The notes below the pieces were generated by a model. The model worked only from the letters and a program-made list of their open reading frames with translations. It did no database searches and was not told the origin of the DNA. This document shows positions 27,283-35,561 of a DNA stretch of 64,000 nucleotides, one piece after another. The translations under genes were made by a program, and so were the position numbers. Source of the stretch: Myxococcales bacterium (GTDB lineage: Bacteria; Myxococcota; Myxococcia; Myxococcales; Anaeromyxobacteraceae); the NCBI GenBank assembly GCA_021806645.1, contig JAJZQX010000001.1, positions 1-64,000 on the forward strand. Direction: 5' to 3'. Within the stretch, counting starts at the first letter, position 1; each line of letters opens with the position of its first letter.

Positions 27283-27569
27283 CAGCGGAGCAGCAGGAGC
27301 TCACAGGCGAACCCCGGCCCCATGGTGGCCACCAGCCCGGCGTCGCCGGGTCGCGCCTCGGCGGCGTCGAGGTGGTCGCGCAGCACGAAGAGGACCGAGG
27401 CCGAGGAGAGGTTGCCCACCTCGCGCAGGGAGGCCCAGCTCCGTTCCGGGTTGAAGTGCTGACCGCTCCACTGCGTGGAGAGGGCCGCGGTGAGCGTCTC
27501 CTGATCCACGTGGTTCGGAGGCAAGGCACGTCCGACGGAGAGGATCTGGGGGCTGGGTATGGCTTTCAG
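27279..27569 (-). pseudogene. Type III polyketide synthase with the middle deleted
   Basis: The frame runs from a CTG (27569, with AGGAG just upstream; probably a former ATG) through a type III PKS N-terminus (SPQILSVGRALPPNHVDQET) to FNPER. It then jumps directly to the PKS C-terminus (SWASLREVGNLSSASVLFVL and GPGFACELLLLRW). Roughly 230 residues, including the catalytic Cys region, are missing, and the joint keeps the frame. Type III PKS enzymes make alkylpyrones or resorcinols from acyl-CoA; the linked AMP-ligase remnant fits such a cluster. This copy cannot be active. Confidence 0.68.
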
Positions 27570-27614
27570 GGAGGCTCCTGGCGGCGCGCTCGAGGCTTGG
27601 GCGGAGTGGTGGAC

Positions 27615-27983
27615 TCAGGCCGCGAGGAAGGCCAGCAGGTCGGCGTTGAGGCGGTCCTTGTGGGTGTCCGCCAGGCCGTGGGGTGCGCCCTGGTAGACCT
27701 TCAAGGTGGCCCCCTTGACGAGCTTGGCCGAGCGGAGGCCCGCCGCGCCGATCGGCACGATCTGGTCGTCGTCGCCGTGGACCACCAGGGTCGGCACGTC
27801 GAAGCGCTCCAGGTCCTACTCGGTCGTCTTCCCGTCGAAGTGCTCGTGGTCCGCCTCGGCGTCCTGGCGGGTCTGGTGGACGGTGCCGAGGACGAGCTGG
27901 CAATGCTTCGCCGTGTAGAGGACCTGTCGGAACTTGGCGTTCTTGACGGCGAGCGCCTCGATGTCCTGGACGAAACCTCTCAT
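27615..27983 (-). pseudogene. Cupin N-terminus fused to alpha/beta-hydrolase C-terminus, with in-frame stop
   Basis: The ATG at 27983 follows a strong AAGGAG site. Residues 1-32 (MRGFVQDIEALAVKN, VLYTAKHCQLVL) match the start of a small cupin. After about 23 unclear residues a TAG (27818-27816) interrupts. The same frame then continues as the end of a non-heme chloroperoxidase-like hydrolase ([37 protein letters not shown]) with its Asp and His catalytic residues but no nucleophile domain. It is a deletion joint of two genes. Confidence 0.65.
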
Positions 27984-28315
27984 GGCGTGTGCTCCTTTCG
28001 TGGTGGCCGCCCGTGGCCTTCACCTTGGCAAGCAAGAGGCGTGCTTCCATGGTCGGGCGCACGGCACGGCTGCGTCTCTGGCAGATCACGGTCCAAACGG
28101 ACCGACAGGCCAACCTCCCGGCGAATGGGGTGGTGACCTTGCCTCGTCCGCGAACGTTCACCAGCGGTACCCGTCCGGGCTGAGGTGACTTCAAGCGTCG
28201 CGGGGAGACGGGGGAGGGAGGCACGCGGGGGCCCCGAGTGGATCTCATCCTGGCCGGCGCCGAAGCTGATTGGCTGGATCGTCAATGAATTGAGCGCGGA
28301 TGGAGTACTGGCGAG
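27984..28315. other. Gene-free stretch
   Basis: These 332 bases between the cupin/hydrolase remnant and the IS21 remnant show no credible gene. They include the likely promoter of the leftward remnant; I see no clear repeat. Confidence 0.45.
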
Positions 28316-28419
28316 CTACAGGCGAAGCCGGCTGAGGAGCGCGGTGACGAGGGTCTTGTTGCCGAGGAAGTTGCGCCACTTCTCGAAGTCGAGAGCGACC
28401 AGGACGCTGGCGAGGCCCC
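28316..28419 (-). mobile_element. Probable IS21-family IstB C-terminal remnant
   Basis: The minus strand encodes SVLVALDFEKW followed by FLGNKTLVTALLSRL, which lines up with the C-terminal part of IstB helper ATPases (pattern S-x-x-x-T-x-x-x-F-x-x-W-x-x-x-x-G-x-x-x-x-x-x-A-L-L-D-R-L). It begins directly after the stop of the CitE-like gene, so it may mark an old insertion or deletion joint at the edge of the catabolic island. Confidence 0.42.
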
Positions 28420-29256
28420 CTAAGCCCGATCGCCGCCGGCCTGTGCCAGGATGGCCCGGGCACGCTGCAGCACCGGGCGATCGACCATGGTTCCGCGGTA
28501 GGAGAATGCCGCGTTGTCTTCGGGTGGTCGCGCCGCCAGGGCAGCCAGCAGGCCTCTCGCCCACTCCAGGTCCGCATCGGATGGACGGAACGCGCGGTTG
28601 ACGGGCTCAACCTGGCGCGGGTGGATGCAGAGCTTCCCGGCGAACCCGAAGCGTCGCCCTCGGGCGGCATCTCCAGTGATGGCCCCAGCGTCGTCGATGG
28701 CAAGGGTCACCGAGTCGATCGGAGGAGCGACGCCGGCAACCCGGGACGCGATGGCAACCTGCGACCGAGCGTGAGCGAGCACCTCGCCGTCGTCCTTCAT
28801 CCCCGTGTCGAGCTCGAAGTCCACGGCACCGAAGGCGAGTCGCTCCACGCGCGGAGCGCGGGCGACGTCGAGGGCATTCCACAATCCCACCGCGGTCTCG
28901 ACGATGGGAACGACGGTGTGGCTCGAGGGGAGGGCCGACGAGGCGCGCGCCACGTGCTCGCCCGTGTCGGCCTTGGGCAGCAGGATGCCGGCCAGGCGAA
29001 GCCTCGCCGCCACGGCGAGGTCCTCCTCGAACCACTCGGTTCCGTGGCCGTTGACGCGCAGGTACACGGGCACGGCGTCGGGGAGGGTGGCCCCGAGCAA
29101 GGCCTGGCACGCCGCGCGCTTCTCGGCGGGAGCGACGGCATCCTCGAGGTCGAGGATGATCCGGTCGGCGCCGCTGGCAGCGGCCTTGGCGAAGCGCTCA
29201 TGTCGCGTCGCCGGGACGAAGAGCCAGGAACGGGCCGGCGCGCTCAGCGGATCCAC
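28420..29256 (-). CDS. CitE-like CoA-ester lyase (citramalyl-CoA / malyl-CoA lyase type)
   Basis: This 278-residue HpcH/HpaI-CitE family TIM-barrel lyase shows the blocks RSWLFVPATRHERFAKA, DRIILDLEDAVAP (acidic metal ligand), YLRVNGHGTEW, ILLPKADT, PIVETAVGLWN and GKLCIHPRQVEPVNRAF. Relatives cleave 3-hydroxyacyl-CoAs such as citramalyl-CoA to acetyl-CoA and pyruvate. Its start overlaps the MaoC gene end by 13 bases, so the pair is co-translated: hydratase first, lyase second. With the CaiB gene across the divergent promoter, the set resembles the itaconate genes ich-ccl-ict. The true substrate is not shown by sequence. Confidence 0.82.
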   Translation of the reverse strand: MDPLSAPARSWLFVPATRHERFAKAAASGADRIILDLEDAVAPAEKRAACQALLGATLPDAVPVYLRVNGHGTEWFEEDLAVAARLRLAGILLPKADTGEHVARASSALPSSHTVVPIVETAVGLWNALDVARAPRVERLAFGAVDFELDTGMKDDGEVLAHARSQVAIASRVAGVAPPIDSVTLAIDDAGAITGDAARGRRFGFAGKLCIHPRQVEPVNRAFRPSDADLEWARGLLAALAARPPEDNAAFSYRGTMVDRPVLQRARAILAQAGGDRA

Positions 29257-30095
29257 GCCTCGGCCTCCATCCCCGTCTCCCCTCGGTTGTCGGTGGACCA
29301 GAGGCGGACGTGTCCCGGGCCATCCCCCAGGGATCCACGCACGGTGAACGGCGAGACGTCTACCGTCGGGCGCAGACCCTTGAACCGGAAGGACTCGACC
29401 GTCGCCGCCGGGAGGCTCCGGCGGATCAGGTCGAGCAACAGGGTGGCGATGAGCGGCCCGTGCACCACCAGGCCCGCGTAGCCCTCCTCCGTCGTGACGT
29501 AGCGACGGTCGTAGTGGATGCGGTGGCCGTTGAAGGTGAGGGCGGAGTACCGGAAGAGGAGGACGTCGGTTGGGACGATCTCCCGCTCCCAGGTCCCGCG
29601 CTGCGCAGGCTCCGCGGGACCGGCCGGAGCCGCGCCGGGCCTGGGTGCCTCGCGATAGACGATGTCCTGCTCGTCCTCGATGGCCAGGCCTCCGCCGCCG
29701 GAGATGCTGTGCTTCACCGTCACGAAGACCAACGATCCGGCCCGCCCGGACTTCTCCTCCACCTTCTCGATCACCGACGTCTGCTCCACTCGCTCTCCTA
29801 CCCGCAGCGGCTGGTGGAAGCGGATGCGGCTACCTGCCCACATCCGGCGGGGCAGGGGGACGGGAGGAAGGAAACCTCCGCGCTTCGCGTGCCCGTCCGG
29901 GCCAAGTTCGGACTGCCGGACCAGGGGCGTGAAGAGCGTCCAGTGGAAGCTCGGCGGTACTGGGTCGCCTTCCTGGGGGAACGGGTCGTCCCGGTCGAGC
30001 GTGGCGTTCCAGGCCGCCAGGTGATTTGGGTTGATCCAGTCGATCCGTTGCTGGCGCCGTCCCACCCACGCCTTCAGGTCCGGTTGATCGCTCAT
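29244..30095 (-). CDS. MaoC/FAS1-like hot-dog hydratase (itaconyl- or mesaconyl-C4-CoA hydratase type)
   Basis: The 283-residue double-hot-dog protein has an N-terminal FAS1-like dehydratase half (FPQEGDPVPPSFHWTLFTP, RRMWAGSRIRFHQPLRVGE) and a C-terminal half with the hydratase motif FRYSALTFNGHRIHYDRRY and YAGLVVHGPLIATLL. This is the arrangement of mesaconyl-C4-CoA and itaconyl-CoA hydratases, which make citramalyl-CoA. The ATG at 30095 has an unusual tandem Shine-Dalgarno, GGAGGATTA twice in a row. It is transcribed leftward from the region that contains operator A and is the first gene before the CitE-like lyase. Confidence 0.82.
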   Translation of the reverse strand: MSDQPDLKAWVGRRQQRIDWINPNHLAAWNATLDRDDPFPQEGDPVPPSFHWTLFTPLVRQSELGPDGHAKRGGFLPPVPLPRRMWAGSRIRFHQPLRVGERVEQTSVIEKVEEKSGRAGSLVFVTVKHSISGGGGLAIEDEQDIVYREAPRPGAAPAGPAEPAQRGTWEREIVPTDVLLFRYSALTFNGHRIHYDRRYVTTEEGYAGLVVHGPLIATLLLDLIRRSLPAATVESFRFKGLRPTVDVSPFTVRGSLGDGPGHVRLWSTDNRGETGMEAEAWIR

Positions 30096-30124
30096 GTAAT
30101 CCTCCTAATCCTCCGCAGACGGGC

Positions 30125-30158
30125 TTGACGTCAGAACGTCAGGATGTCAGGATGTCCG
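30125..30158. promoter_or_regulatory. Operator/promoter element A between the MaoC and acyl-CoA dehydrogenase genes
   Basis: The element holds TTGACG (30125-30130, possible -35), a dyad TGACGT-CAGA-ACGTCA (30126-30141) and then GATGTCA (30143-30149) and GATGTCC (30151-30157), giving 8-bp-period repeats. CAGGAT (30148-30153) is a weak -10 at 17-base spacing. Nearly the same element occurs at 35562-35595. The two dyads differ in sequence but both stay perfectly symmetric, which suggests selection for protein binding. The GntR/UTRA protein encoded between them is the likely binder. Confidence 0.7.
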
Positions 30159-30190
30159 TATTACCTCGCTCTGTCAATCGGGGATCGAAC

Positions 30191-31345
30191 GTGGCCCAAG
30201 AGAAGTATGCGGACATCCGGGAAGGCGTGCGGTCGCTCTGCAAGGAGTTCCCACCGGAGTTCTGGCGGAAGTGCGATGAGGAGCAGCGATATCCGGACGA
30301 GTTCCTGGCCGCGCTGACCCACGCCGGATGGCTCGCTGCGCTCATCCCCGCGGAGTACGGCGGCGCCGGCCTCGGGCTCGCCGAAGCCTCCGTGATCATG
30401 GAGGAGATCAATCGATCCGGAGGCAACTCGGGAAGCTGCCACGGGCAGATGTACAACATGGGGACGGTCCTCCGGCACGGCTCGGAGGAGCAGAAACGCA
30501 AGTACCTCCCACGCATCGCCAGCGGCGAGCTGCGGCTCCAGTCGATGGGGGTGACCGAGCCCACCACCGGCTCCGACACCACCCGGCTCAAGACCACCGC
30601 CGTCCGCCAGGGGGACCGGTACGTCGTGAACGGCCAGAAGGTTTGGCTCTCCCGGGCCCAGCACTCGGATCTCATGATCCTGCTGGCGCGCACCACGCCT
30701 CTCGCGGAGGTGAAGAAGAAGACCGACGGGATGTCGGTGTTCCTCGTGGATGTCCACCATGCGCTCAAGAACGGGCTCACGCTCCGTCCTATCCGCAACA
30801 TGGCCAATCACGAGACGAACGAGGCCTTCTTCGAGGACCTGGTGATTCCCGCCGAGAACCTCATCGGCGAGGAGGGCAAGGGCTTCCGCTACATCCTCGA
30901 CGGTCTCAACGCCGAGCGTACCCTCATCGCAGCGGAGTGCATCGGAGACGGCTACTGGTTCGTCGACAAGGCGGCCGCGTACGCGAAGGAGCGGGTCGTG
31001 TTCGACCGGCCCATCGGCCAGAACCAGGGCATCCAGTTTCCCATCGCCCAGTGCCAGATAGAGATCCAGGCCGCCGACCTGATGAGGTGGAGGGCCTGCG
31101 AGCTGTTCGACCGGCACGAGCCCTGCGGGGCCGAGGCCAACATGGCGAAGTACCTCGCGGCCAAGGCGTCCTGGGAGGCAGCCGACGTGTGCCTGCAGAC
31201 GTTCGGCGGCTTCGGGTTCGCTGCCGAGTACGACGTCGAGCGGAAGTTTCGCGAGACCCGCCTCTACACCGTCGCGCCCATCTCGACGAACCTGATTCTC
31301 TCGTTCGTGGCCGAGCACGTACTGGGCCTACCCCGGTCGTTCTGA
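30191..31345 (+). CDS. Acyl-CoA dehydrogenase
   Basis: This 384-residue FAD flavoenzyme forms 2,3-enoyl-CoA and passes electrons to ETF. Family blocks are LIPAEYGGAGLGL, MGVTEPTTGSDTTRLKTTA and QTFGGFGFAAEYDVERKFRETRLYTV. The usual C-terminal catalytic Glu (as in MCAD, Y-E-G-T) is absent: LYTVAPIS stands there. A Glu is present in GLNAER (E242), the position used by isovaleryl-CoA and long-chain dehydrogenases. I chose GTG 30191 because GGGGA lies 8 bases upstream and the predicted promoter lies before it; longer starts at 30125 or 30152 fall inside the operator. A (methyl)succinyl-CoA-type substrate is possible from context only. The CaiB gene follows after 6 bases. Confidence 0.9.
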   Translation: MAQEKYADIREGVRSLCKEFPPEFWRKCDEEQRYPDEFLAALTHAGWLAALIPAEYGGAGLGLAEASVIMEEINRSGGNSGSCHGQMYNMGTVLRHGSEEQKRKYLPRIASGELRLQSMGVTEPTTGSDTTRLKTTAVRQGDRYVVNGQKVWLSRAQHSDLMILLARTTPLAEVKKKTDGMSVFLVDVHHALKNGLTLRPIRNMANHETNEAFFEDLVIPAENLIGEEGKGFRYILDGLNAERTLIAAECIGDGYWFVDKAAAYAKERVVFDRPIGQNQGIQFPIAQCQIEIQAADLMRWRACELFDRHEPCGAEANMAKYLAAKASWEAADVCLQTFGGFGFAAEYDVERKFRETRLYTVAPISTNLILSFVAEHVLGLPRSF

Positions 31346-31351
31346 GGCGAG

Positions 31352-32530
31352 ATGCTTCCCCTCCAGGGCATCACGGTCGTCACCCTCGAGCACGCTGTCG
31401 CCGGGCCATTCTGCACGCGGCAACTGGCCGACCTCGGCGCACGCATCCTCAAGGTGGAGCGCCCTGACGGCGGTGACCTCGGGCGCGGATACGACCGCAC
31501 CGTGAACGGGCTGGCCTCCTACTTCGTCTGGCTGAACCGGGGCAAGGAGAGCATCGCGCTTGACGTGAAGCACCCAGCGGGGCGGGAGGCACTCGGGCGC
31601 CTGGTCGCGCGCGCAGACGTGGTGGTGCAGAACCTGGTGCCCGGCGCGGCCAGGAGACTCGGACTCGACCACGAGACCCTGGCGAAGCGAGATCCGCGAG
31701 TCATCGTCTGCGACATCTCGGGCTACGGGGATGGCGGGCCGTACCAGGACAAGAAGGCCTACGACCTGCTCATCCAGGCCGAAGCGGGGCTCGTGGGTGT
31801 CACCGGGACCGCCGACCAGCCGTCCCGTTGCGGCGTCTCCATCGCGGACGTGGCTTCGGGCATGTACGGCTACTCTGGAATTCTGACTGCGCTCCTGGTG
31901 CGCGAGCGGACAGGCAAGGGAGCACGCGTCGAGGTCGCGATGCTGGAGGCGCTGGCCGAGTGGATGAGCCAACCGCTCTATTACGGGTTCTACGGCGGAA
32001 GGCCGCCACCCCGCACGGGAGCCACCCACCCCACCATCGCGCCCTACGGCCCGCATCGCGCCGGAGACGGTCGCGAGGTGATCTTCGGCCTGCAGAACGA
32101 GCGTGAATGGGCGACCTTCAGCCGAGAGGTCCTGCGCCGCCCCGAGCTGGCCAAGGACCCCCGGTTCAGCTCGAACAGCGAACGCGTGGCAAACCGGGGA
32201 GCGCTCACGCCCATCATCGAGGCGGCCTTCTCCCGGATGACCGCCGAGCAGGTGACGGCGCTGCTCGACGAGCACGGCATCGCGAATGGACGCATCAACG
32301 GAGTCGACCAAGTGATGGCGCATCCCCAGCTCGAGGCACGCAAGCGATGGCGCACCATCGAGACCGGGGCAGGGCCGATGAGGGCCCTCCTTCCGCCGGC
32401 CAATGTCGGCGGCGTCGAACCCGTCATGGGAGACGTTCCGTTGCTCGGCCAGCACACCGAGGCGGTGCTGCGCTGGGTCGACTACGCGCCAGCCGAGATC
32501 GCCGCGCTTCGCCAGCAGGGCGTTATCTGA
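31352..32530 (+). CDS. CaiB/BaiF family III CoA-transferase
   Basis: Family III transferases move CoA from a donor thioester to a carboxylic acid through an aspartyl-CoA intermediate. In this 392-residue protein the catalytic Asp is D138 in KKAYDLLIQAEAGL. Other family blocks are GPFCTRQLADLGARILKVE, WLNRGKESIALD, GYGDGGPY and PHRAGDGREV. It would activate the acid before the dehydrogenase, hydratase and lyase steps; itaconate or a similar diacid with succinyl-CoA as donor is the best guess from the gene set. It lies 6 bases after the dehydrogenase gene and 13 bases before the MmgE/PrpD gene. Confidence 0.9.
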   Translation: MLPLQGITVVTLEHAVAGPFCTRQLADLGARILKVERPDGGDLGRGYDRTVNGLASYFVWLNRGKESIALDVKHPAGREALGRLVARADVVVQNLVPGAARRLGLDHETLAKRDPRVIVCDISGYGDGGPYQDKKAYDLLIQAEAGLVGVTGTADQPSRCGVSIADVASGMYGYSGILTALLVRERTGKGARVEVAMLEALAEWMSQPLYYGFYGGRPPPRTGATHPTIAPYGPHRAGDGREVIFGLQNEREWATFSREVLRRPELAKDPRFSSNSERVANRGALTPIIEAAFSRMTAEQVTALLDEHGIANGRINGVDQVMAHPQLEARKRWRTIETGAGPMRALLPPANVGGVEPVMGDVPLLGQHTEAVLRWVDYAPAEIAALRQQGVI

Positions 32531-32543
32531 ACGGGAGGCGAGA

Positions 32544-33917
32544 ATGGCCGAGTCGCAGCCGACGCGGACGCTGAGCGAGTTTCTGGCCGGGTTGCGGTAC
32601 GAGGACGTGCCTGCGCCGGTGGTCGAGTTCACGAAGGAGTTGTTCGTGGACTGGCTCGGGTCCGCACTGGCAGGGAAGGGCGCTCGCCCGGTAGTCGCGC
32701 TCCGCGAGTTCGGCCGGACAATGGGCCCGTCCACAGGCCCCAGCGAAGTGCTGGTGGATCGCACCACTACCTCGCCACTCTTCGCGGCGCTCGTGAACGC
32801 TGCCGCCTCGCATGTCGTGGAGCAGGACGACGTGCACAATGGCTCGGTGTTCCACCCCGCGACCGTGATCTTCCCGGCGGTCCTGGCGGTGGCGCAGGCG
32901 GAGGGCAAGTCGGGCCGGGACGTCCTCCTTGCCAGCATCGCGGGGTACGAGGCGGGGATCCGCATCGGGGAGTTCCTTGGGCGTTCCCACTACAGGGTCT
33001 TCCACACCACCGGGACGGTGGGCACGCTCGCGGCCGCGGCTGCGGTCGGAAAGCTGCTCGCCTTCGACGCCGACGGGATGCAGCGCGCGCTCGGGTCGGC
33101 CGGCACGCAGGCGGCCGGCCTCTGGGAGTTTCTGCGTGACGCGGCGGACTCGAAGCAACTCCACACGGCCAAGGCCGCAGCGGATGGACTGCTGTCCGCT
33201 TACCTCGCGCGGGAAGGGGTCACCGGCGCGCGCCGGATCCTGGAGGGGCCGCAGGGCATGGCGGCCGGGATGTCCTCCGACGCGGATCCAGCGAAGATCA
33301 CCGACCGCCTCGGCACCCGGTGGGCGGTCACCGAGACTTCCTACAAGTGGCACTCCTCCTGCCGGCACACGCACCCCGCCGCGGACGCGCTGCAGGCGCT
33401 GATGCGGAGGGAGAAGCTCGACCACGCCCAGGTGGCGGGGGTCACGGCGCGGGTCCACCAGGGAGCGATCGACGTGCTCGGACCGGTGGTGAATCCGTCT
33501 ACCGTCCACCAGGCGAAGTTCTCCATGGGCACCGTCCTTGGTTGCATCGCGGTGTATGGCCAGGCCGGACTCACGGAGTTCGAGGAGCACGCGCTCACCG
33601 ATCCCCGTGTGGCCGCGTTCTGCAAGCGGGTCCGGATGGAATTCGACGACGAGGTGAACGGGGCCTATCCGCAGCGCTGGATCGGGAAGGTCGAGGTGCT
33701 CACCGTCGATGGGCGAACACTGGCAGCCCGGGTGGACGTTCCCAAGGGGGACCCCGGAAACTCGCTGACCCGGAAGGAGATCGAGGCCAAGGCGATCCGG
33801 CTCGCTGCCTTCCGGGGCGCCGCGACCGACGCCGAGGTGCGCGCTGCACTGATCCGGATCTGGGGGCTCGACGGCGAGGCGCGGGTCGGCTCGTTCTTCC
33901 CACCTCGAGCCGGCTGA
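32544..33917 (+). CDS. MmgE/PrpD family protein
   Basis: This 457-residue protein belongs to the family of 2-methylcitrate dehydratase PrpD and cis-aconitate decarboxylase (which makes itaconate). Typical blocks are FVDWLGSALAGKG, QDDVHNGSVFHPATV, GYEAGIRIGEFLG, FHTTGTVGTLAAAAA, KWHSSCRHTHPAADAL and STVHQAKFSMGTVLG. The start ATG has GGGAGG 7 bases upstream. I recall an MmgE/PrpD gene in the Pseudomonas aeruginosa itaconate locus too. Whether it dehydrates, isomerises or decarboxylates here is not evident. Confidence 0.87.
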   Translation: MAESQPTRTLSEFLAGLRYEDVPAPVVEFTKELFVDWLGSALAGKGARPVVALREFGRTMGPSTGPSEVLVDRTTTSPLFAALVNAAASHVVEQDDVHNGSVFHPATVIFPAVLAVAQAEGKSGRDVLLASIAGYEAGIRIGEFLGRSHYRVFHTTGTVGTLAAAAAVGKLLAFDADGMQRALGSAGTQAAGLWEFLRDAADSKQLHTAKAAADGLLSAYLAREGVTGARRILEGPQGMAAGMSSDADPAKITDRLGTRWAVTETSYKWHSSCRHTHPAADALQALMRREKLDHAQVAGVTARVHQGAIDVLGPVVNPSTVHQAKFSMGTVLGCIAVYGQAGLTEFEEHALTDPRVAAFCKRVRMEFDDEVNGAYPQRWIGKVEVLTVDGRTLAARVDVPKGDPGNSLTRKEIEAKAIRLAAFRGAATDAEVRAALIRIWGLDGEARVGSFFPPRAG

Positions 33918-33945
33918 GCATCCCGCCGGCGAGATGCAGGGCGCA

Positions 33946-34734
33946 CTACCGCTGCGCGCCGGGGGCTTCCGAGGACAGCCCCACGGGGCCGGTGGAGTAG
34001 GCCAAGTCGAGCTGCATCGTGTACTTGTAGCGGTCGGCAGGGTGCACGCTGAAGGCCACCTCGAAGATTTCGTCCTGCGTGGAGAGGTACCTGCGGAGGA
34101 TGGAGAGGCCCGGACTCCCGGGGATCACCCGAAGCTGTGTGGCGATGTTCGCGGGAATGGCGGTCGCGCTGATCTCCTGGCGCACGACCAGCGCCTTGAT
34201 TCCGAAGCAGCGTTCCACGAGCGAATAGATCGGGACTGAATCGCGGTCCTTCTCGTCGGTCACGGCCGCGTACTTGGGGAGGACGTAGATCTGGGTCCAG
34301 GCGATGGGATGCTTCTCGTCGGCGACGAATCGGAGGGCCTCCATCACTCGCCACCGCTGCTCAGGATCGCCGGGGAGGGGGATCTTGGCCTGGCGGGCGC
34401 GCACGTCCGTCACGTGGAGCATCTTGCGGCGAGTCTCGTTCACGTACTGCGTGATGTCGTTGGGGCTGGCCAGGCGCTGGACGTAGTGCTCGGCAACCGT
34501 GGAACGCTCCACCCGGGTGCCCACGCCCTGGTGTCGCGACACCAGCCCGAGCTGCAGCAGCAGCCTGGTCGCCTCCCGGACGGTTTGGCGGCTCACGCCG
34601 AACTGCGTGCACAGCGCCGCCTCCGTCGGAAGCATGCTCCCAACCGGATACCTGCCCCCCTCGATGGCGCTCGTCAGCTGCTCGGCCACCGTCTGATAGA
34701 GCGGGCGCTTCTCCTCGAAGACTCTGAGCGGCAT
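33946..34734 (-). CDS. GntR-family regulator with UTRA effector domain (HutC/FarR subfamily)
   Basis: The 262-residue protein has an N-terminal winged helix-turn-helix (PLYQTVAEQLTSAIEGGRYP, LPTEAALCTQFGVSRQTVRE) and a C-terminal UTRA ligand-binding domain (about 95-245). It lies between the two matching operator elements, convergent with the MmgE/PrpD gene and 20 bases downstream of the DUF1847 gene, with which it is probably transcribed from the region of operator B. This suggests self-regulation. The inducer would be a pathway acid or CoA ester. Confidence 0.9.
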   Translation of the reverse strand: MPLRVFEEKRPLYQTVAEQLTSAIEGGRYPVGSMLPTEAALCTQFGVSRQTVREATRLLLQLGLVSRHQGVGTRVERSTVAEHYVQRLASPNDITQYVNETRRKMLHVTDVRARQAKIPLPGDPEQRWRVMEALRFVADEKHPIAWTQIYVLPKYAAVTDEKDRDSVPIYSLVERCFGIKALVVRQEISATAIPANIATQLRVIPGSPGLSILRRYLSTQDEIFEVAFSVHPADRYKYTMQLDLAYSTGPVGLSSEAPGAQR

Positions 34735-34754
34735 CGAGCGATCCCCCGACCAAT

Positions 34755-35513
34755 CTACCCGAAGTCCTGGGCCACGGTCGATTCATCCCGGTCTCCCTTG
34801 TCAGGAAGGGGGAGTGGTGAACGGAGGCGTCGGTAGTAGTGGCGCCCGTAGAGGACAGCAGCGGGGTTGTGGCCCGTCACTCGGTCCTTTGCCACCAGCG
34901 TGCTCACGGGCGCATCCGAGTGCTTGTTGAAGAGGCTGTCGTGTCCGACGCACAGACCCATGATGAGGTTGAAGTGGGTGCCCGCCTCGTTGCAGATGCG
35001 TGCCTGCGCGATGGGGTTGCATGCGGCCTCGAACTGGCCGGGCCGGATCTTGTCTCCGTCGGCGACGCCAACCTCCACCTTGTCGATGCTGCCCGCCTTG
35101 CAGCACACGCTCGTGGCCTCGAAGCCCTGTGCTTCCAGGATTTCCACGAGGCGGCTGGTCTCGTCGAGCAGTCCGACACAGGTGGCGATCCCGATCTTCC
35201 GGTATCCCATCAGGCGGGCAAAGGCGATGGTGTCCTCCACCCGGCTCCAGCGCGCATGCGCCTTCCCATCGTGTCGCTCATAGCCGAGCCCCTCCACGCG
35301 CGCGGCGACGCGCGCCGTCCTCGCGTCCTCTCCATCTCCCCGCAATTCATCGACCGCGAGCCCGATGACCTCGGGCTTCGTGCCGGTCGGACAGGTCCTG
35401 GGGCGTGGCGGGCCAGACGTCGCGGCCCCGGTCGAGCAGTTGGTCTTTCCGCTCCTCGCCTGAACCGCGCTGCAGTTCGCACAGGACACGTCGAGTTCGT
35501 TCGACTCCGTCAT
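34755..35513 (-). CDS. DUF1847 cysteine-rich protein
   Basis: This 252-residue protein has the DUF1847 N-terminal cysteine set (C-A-N-C, then C and C-P) followed by a conserved body: RVEDTIAFARLMGYRKIGIATC, CCKAGSIDK, CNPIAQA, NEAGTHFNLIMGLCVGHDSL and TLVAKDRVTGHNP. The many Cys and the CVGHD block suggest metal or Fe-S binding; the function is unknown. ATG 35513 is preferred because AGGAG is spaced 6 bases from it, whereas it touches the upstream ATG at 35519. It is divergent from the ABC transporter operon across operator B. Confidence 0.82.
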   Translation of the reverse strand: MTESNELDVSCANCSAVQARSGKTNCSTGAATSGPPRPRTCPTGTKPEVIGLAVDELRGDGEDARTARVAARVEGLGYERHDGKAHARWSRVEDTIAFARLMGYRKIGIATCVGLLDETSRLVEILEAQGFEATSVCCKAGSIDKVEVGVADGDKIRPGQFEAACNPIAQARICNEAGTHFNLIMGLCVGHDSLFNKHSDAPVSTLVAKDRVTGHNPAAVLYGRHYYRRLRSPLPLPDKGDRDESTVAQDFG

Positions 35514-35561
35514 GGCCATCTCCTGGCAGGCGCCGCTCTCACCCTGGCTTCACAGTAGGGT

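Noticed and set aside
30125-30190. Longer start for the acyl-CoA dehydrogenase (TTG 30125 or ATG 30152)
   Set aside because: These codons lie inside the operator and upstream of the expected transcript start; GTG 30191 has a ribosome site and gives the family length.
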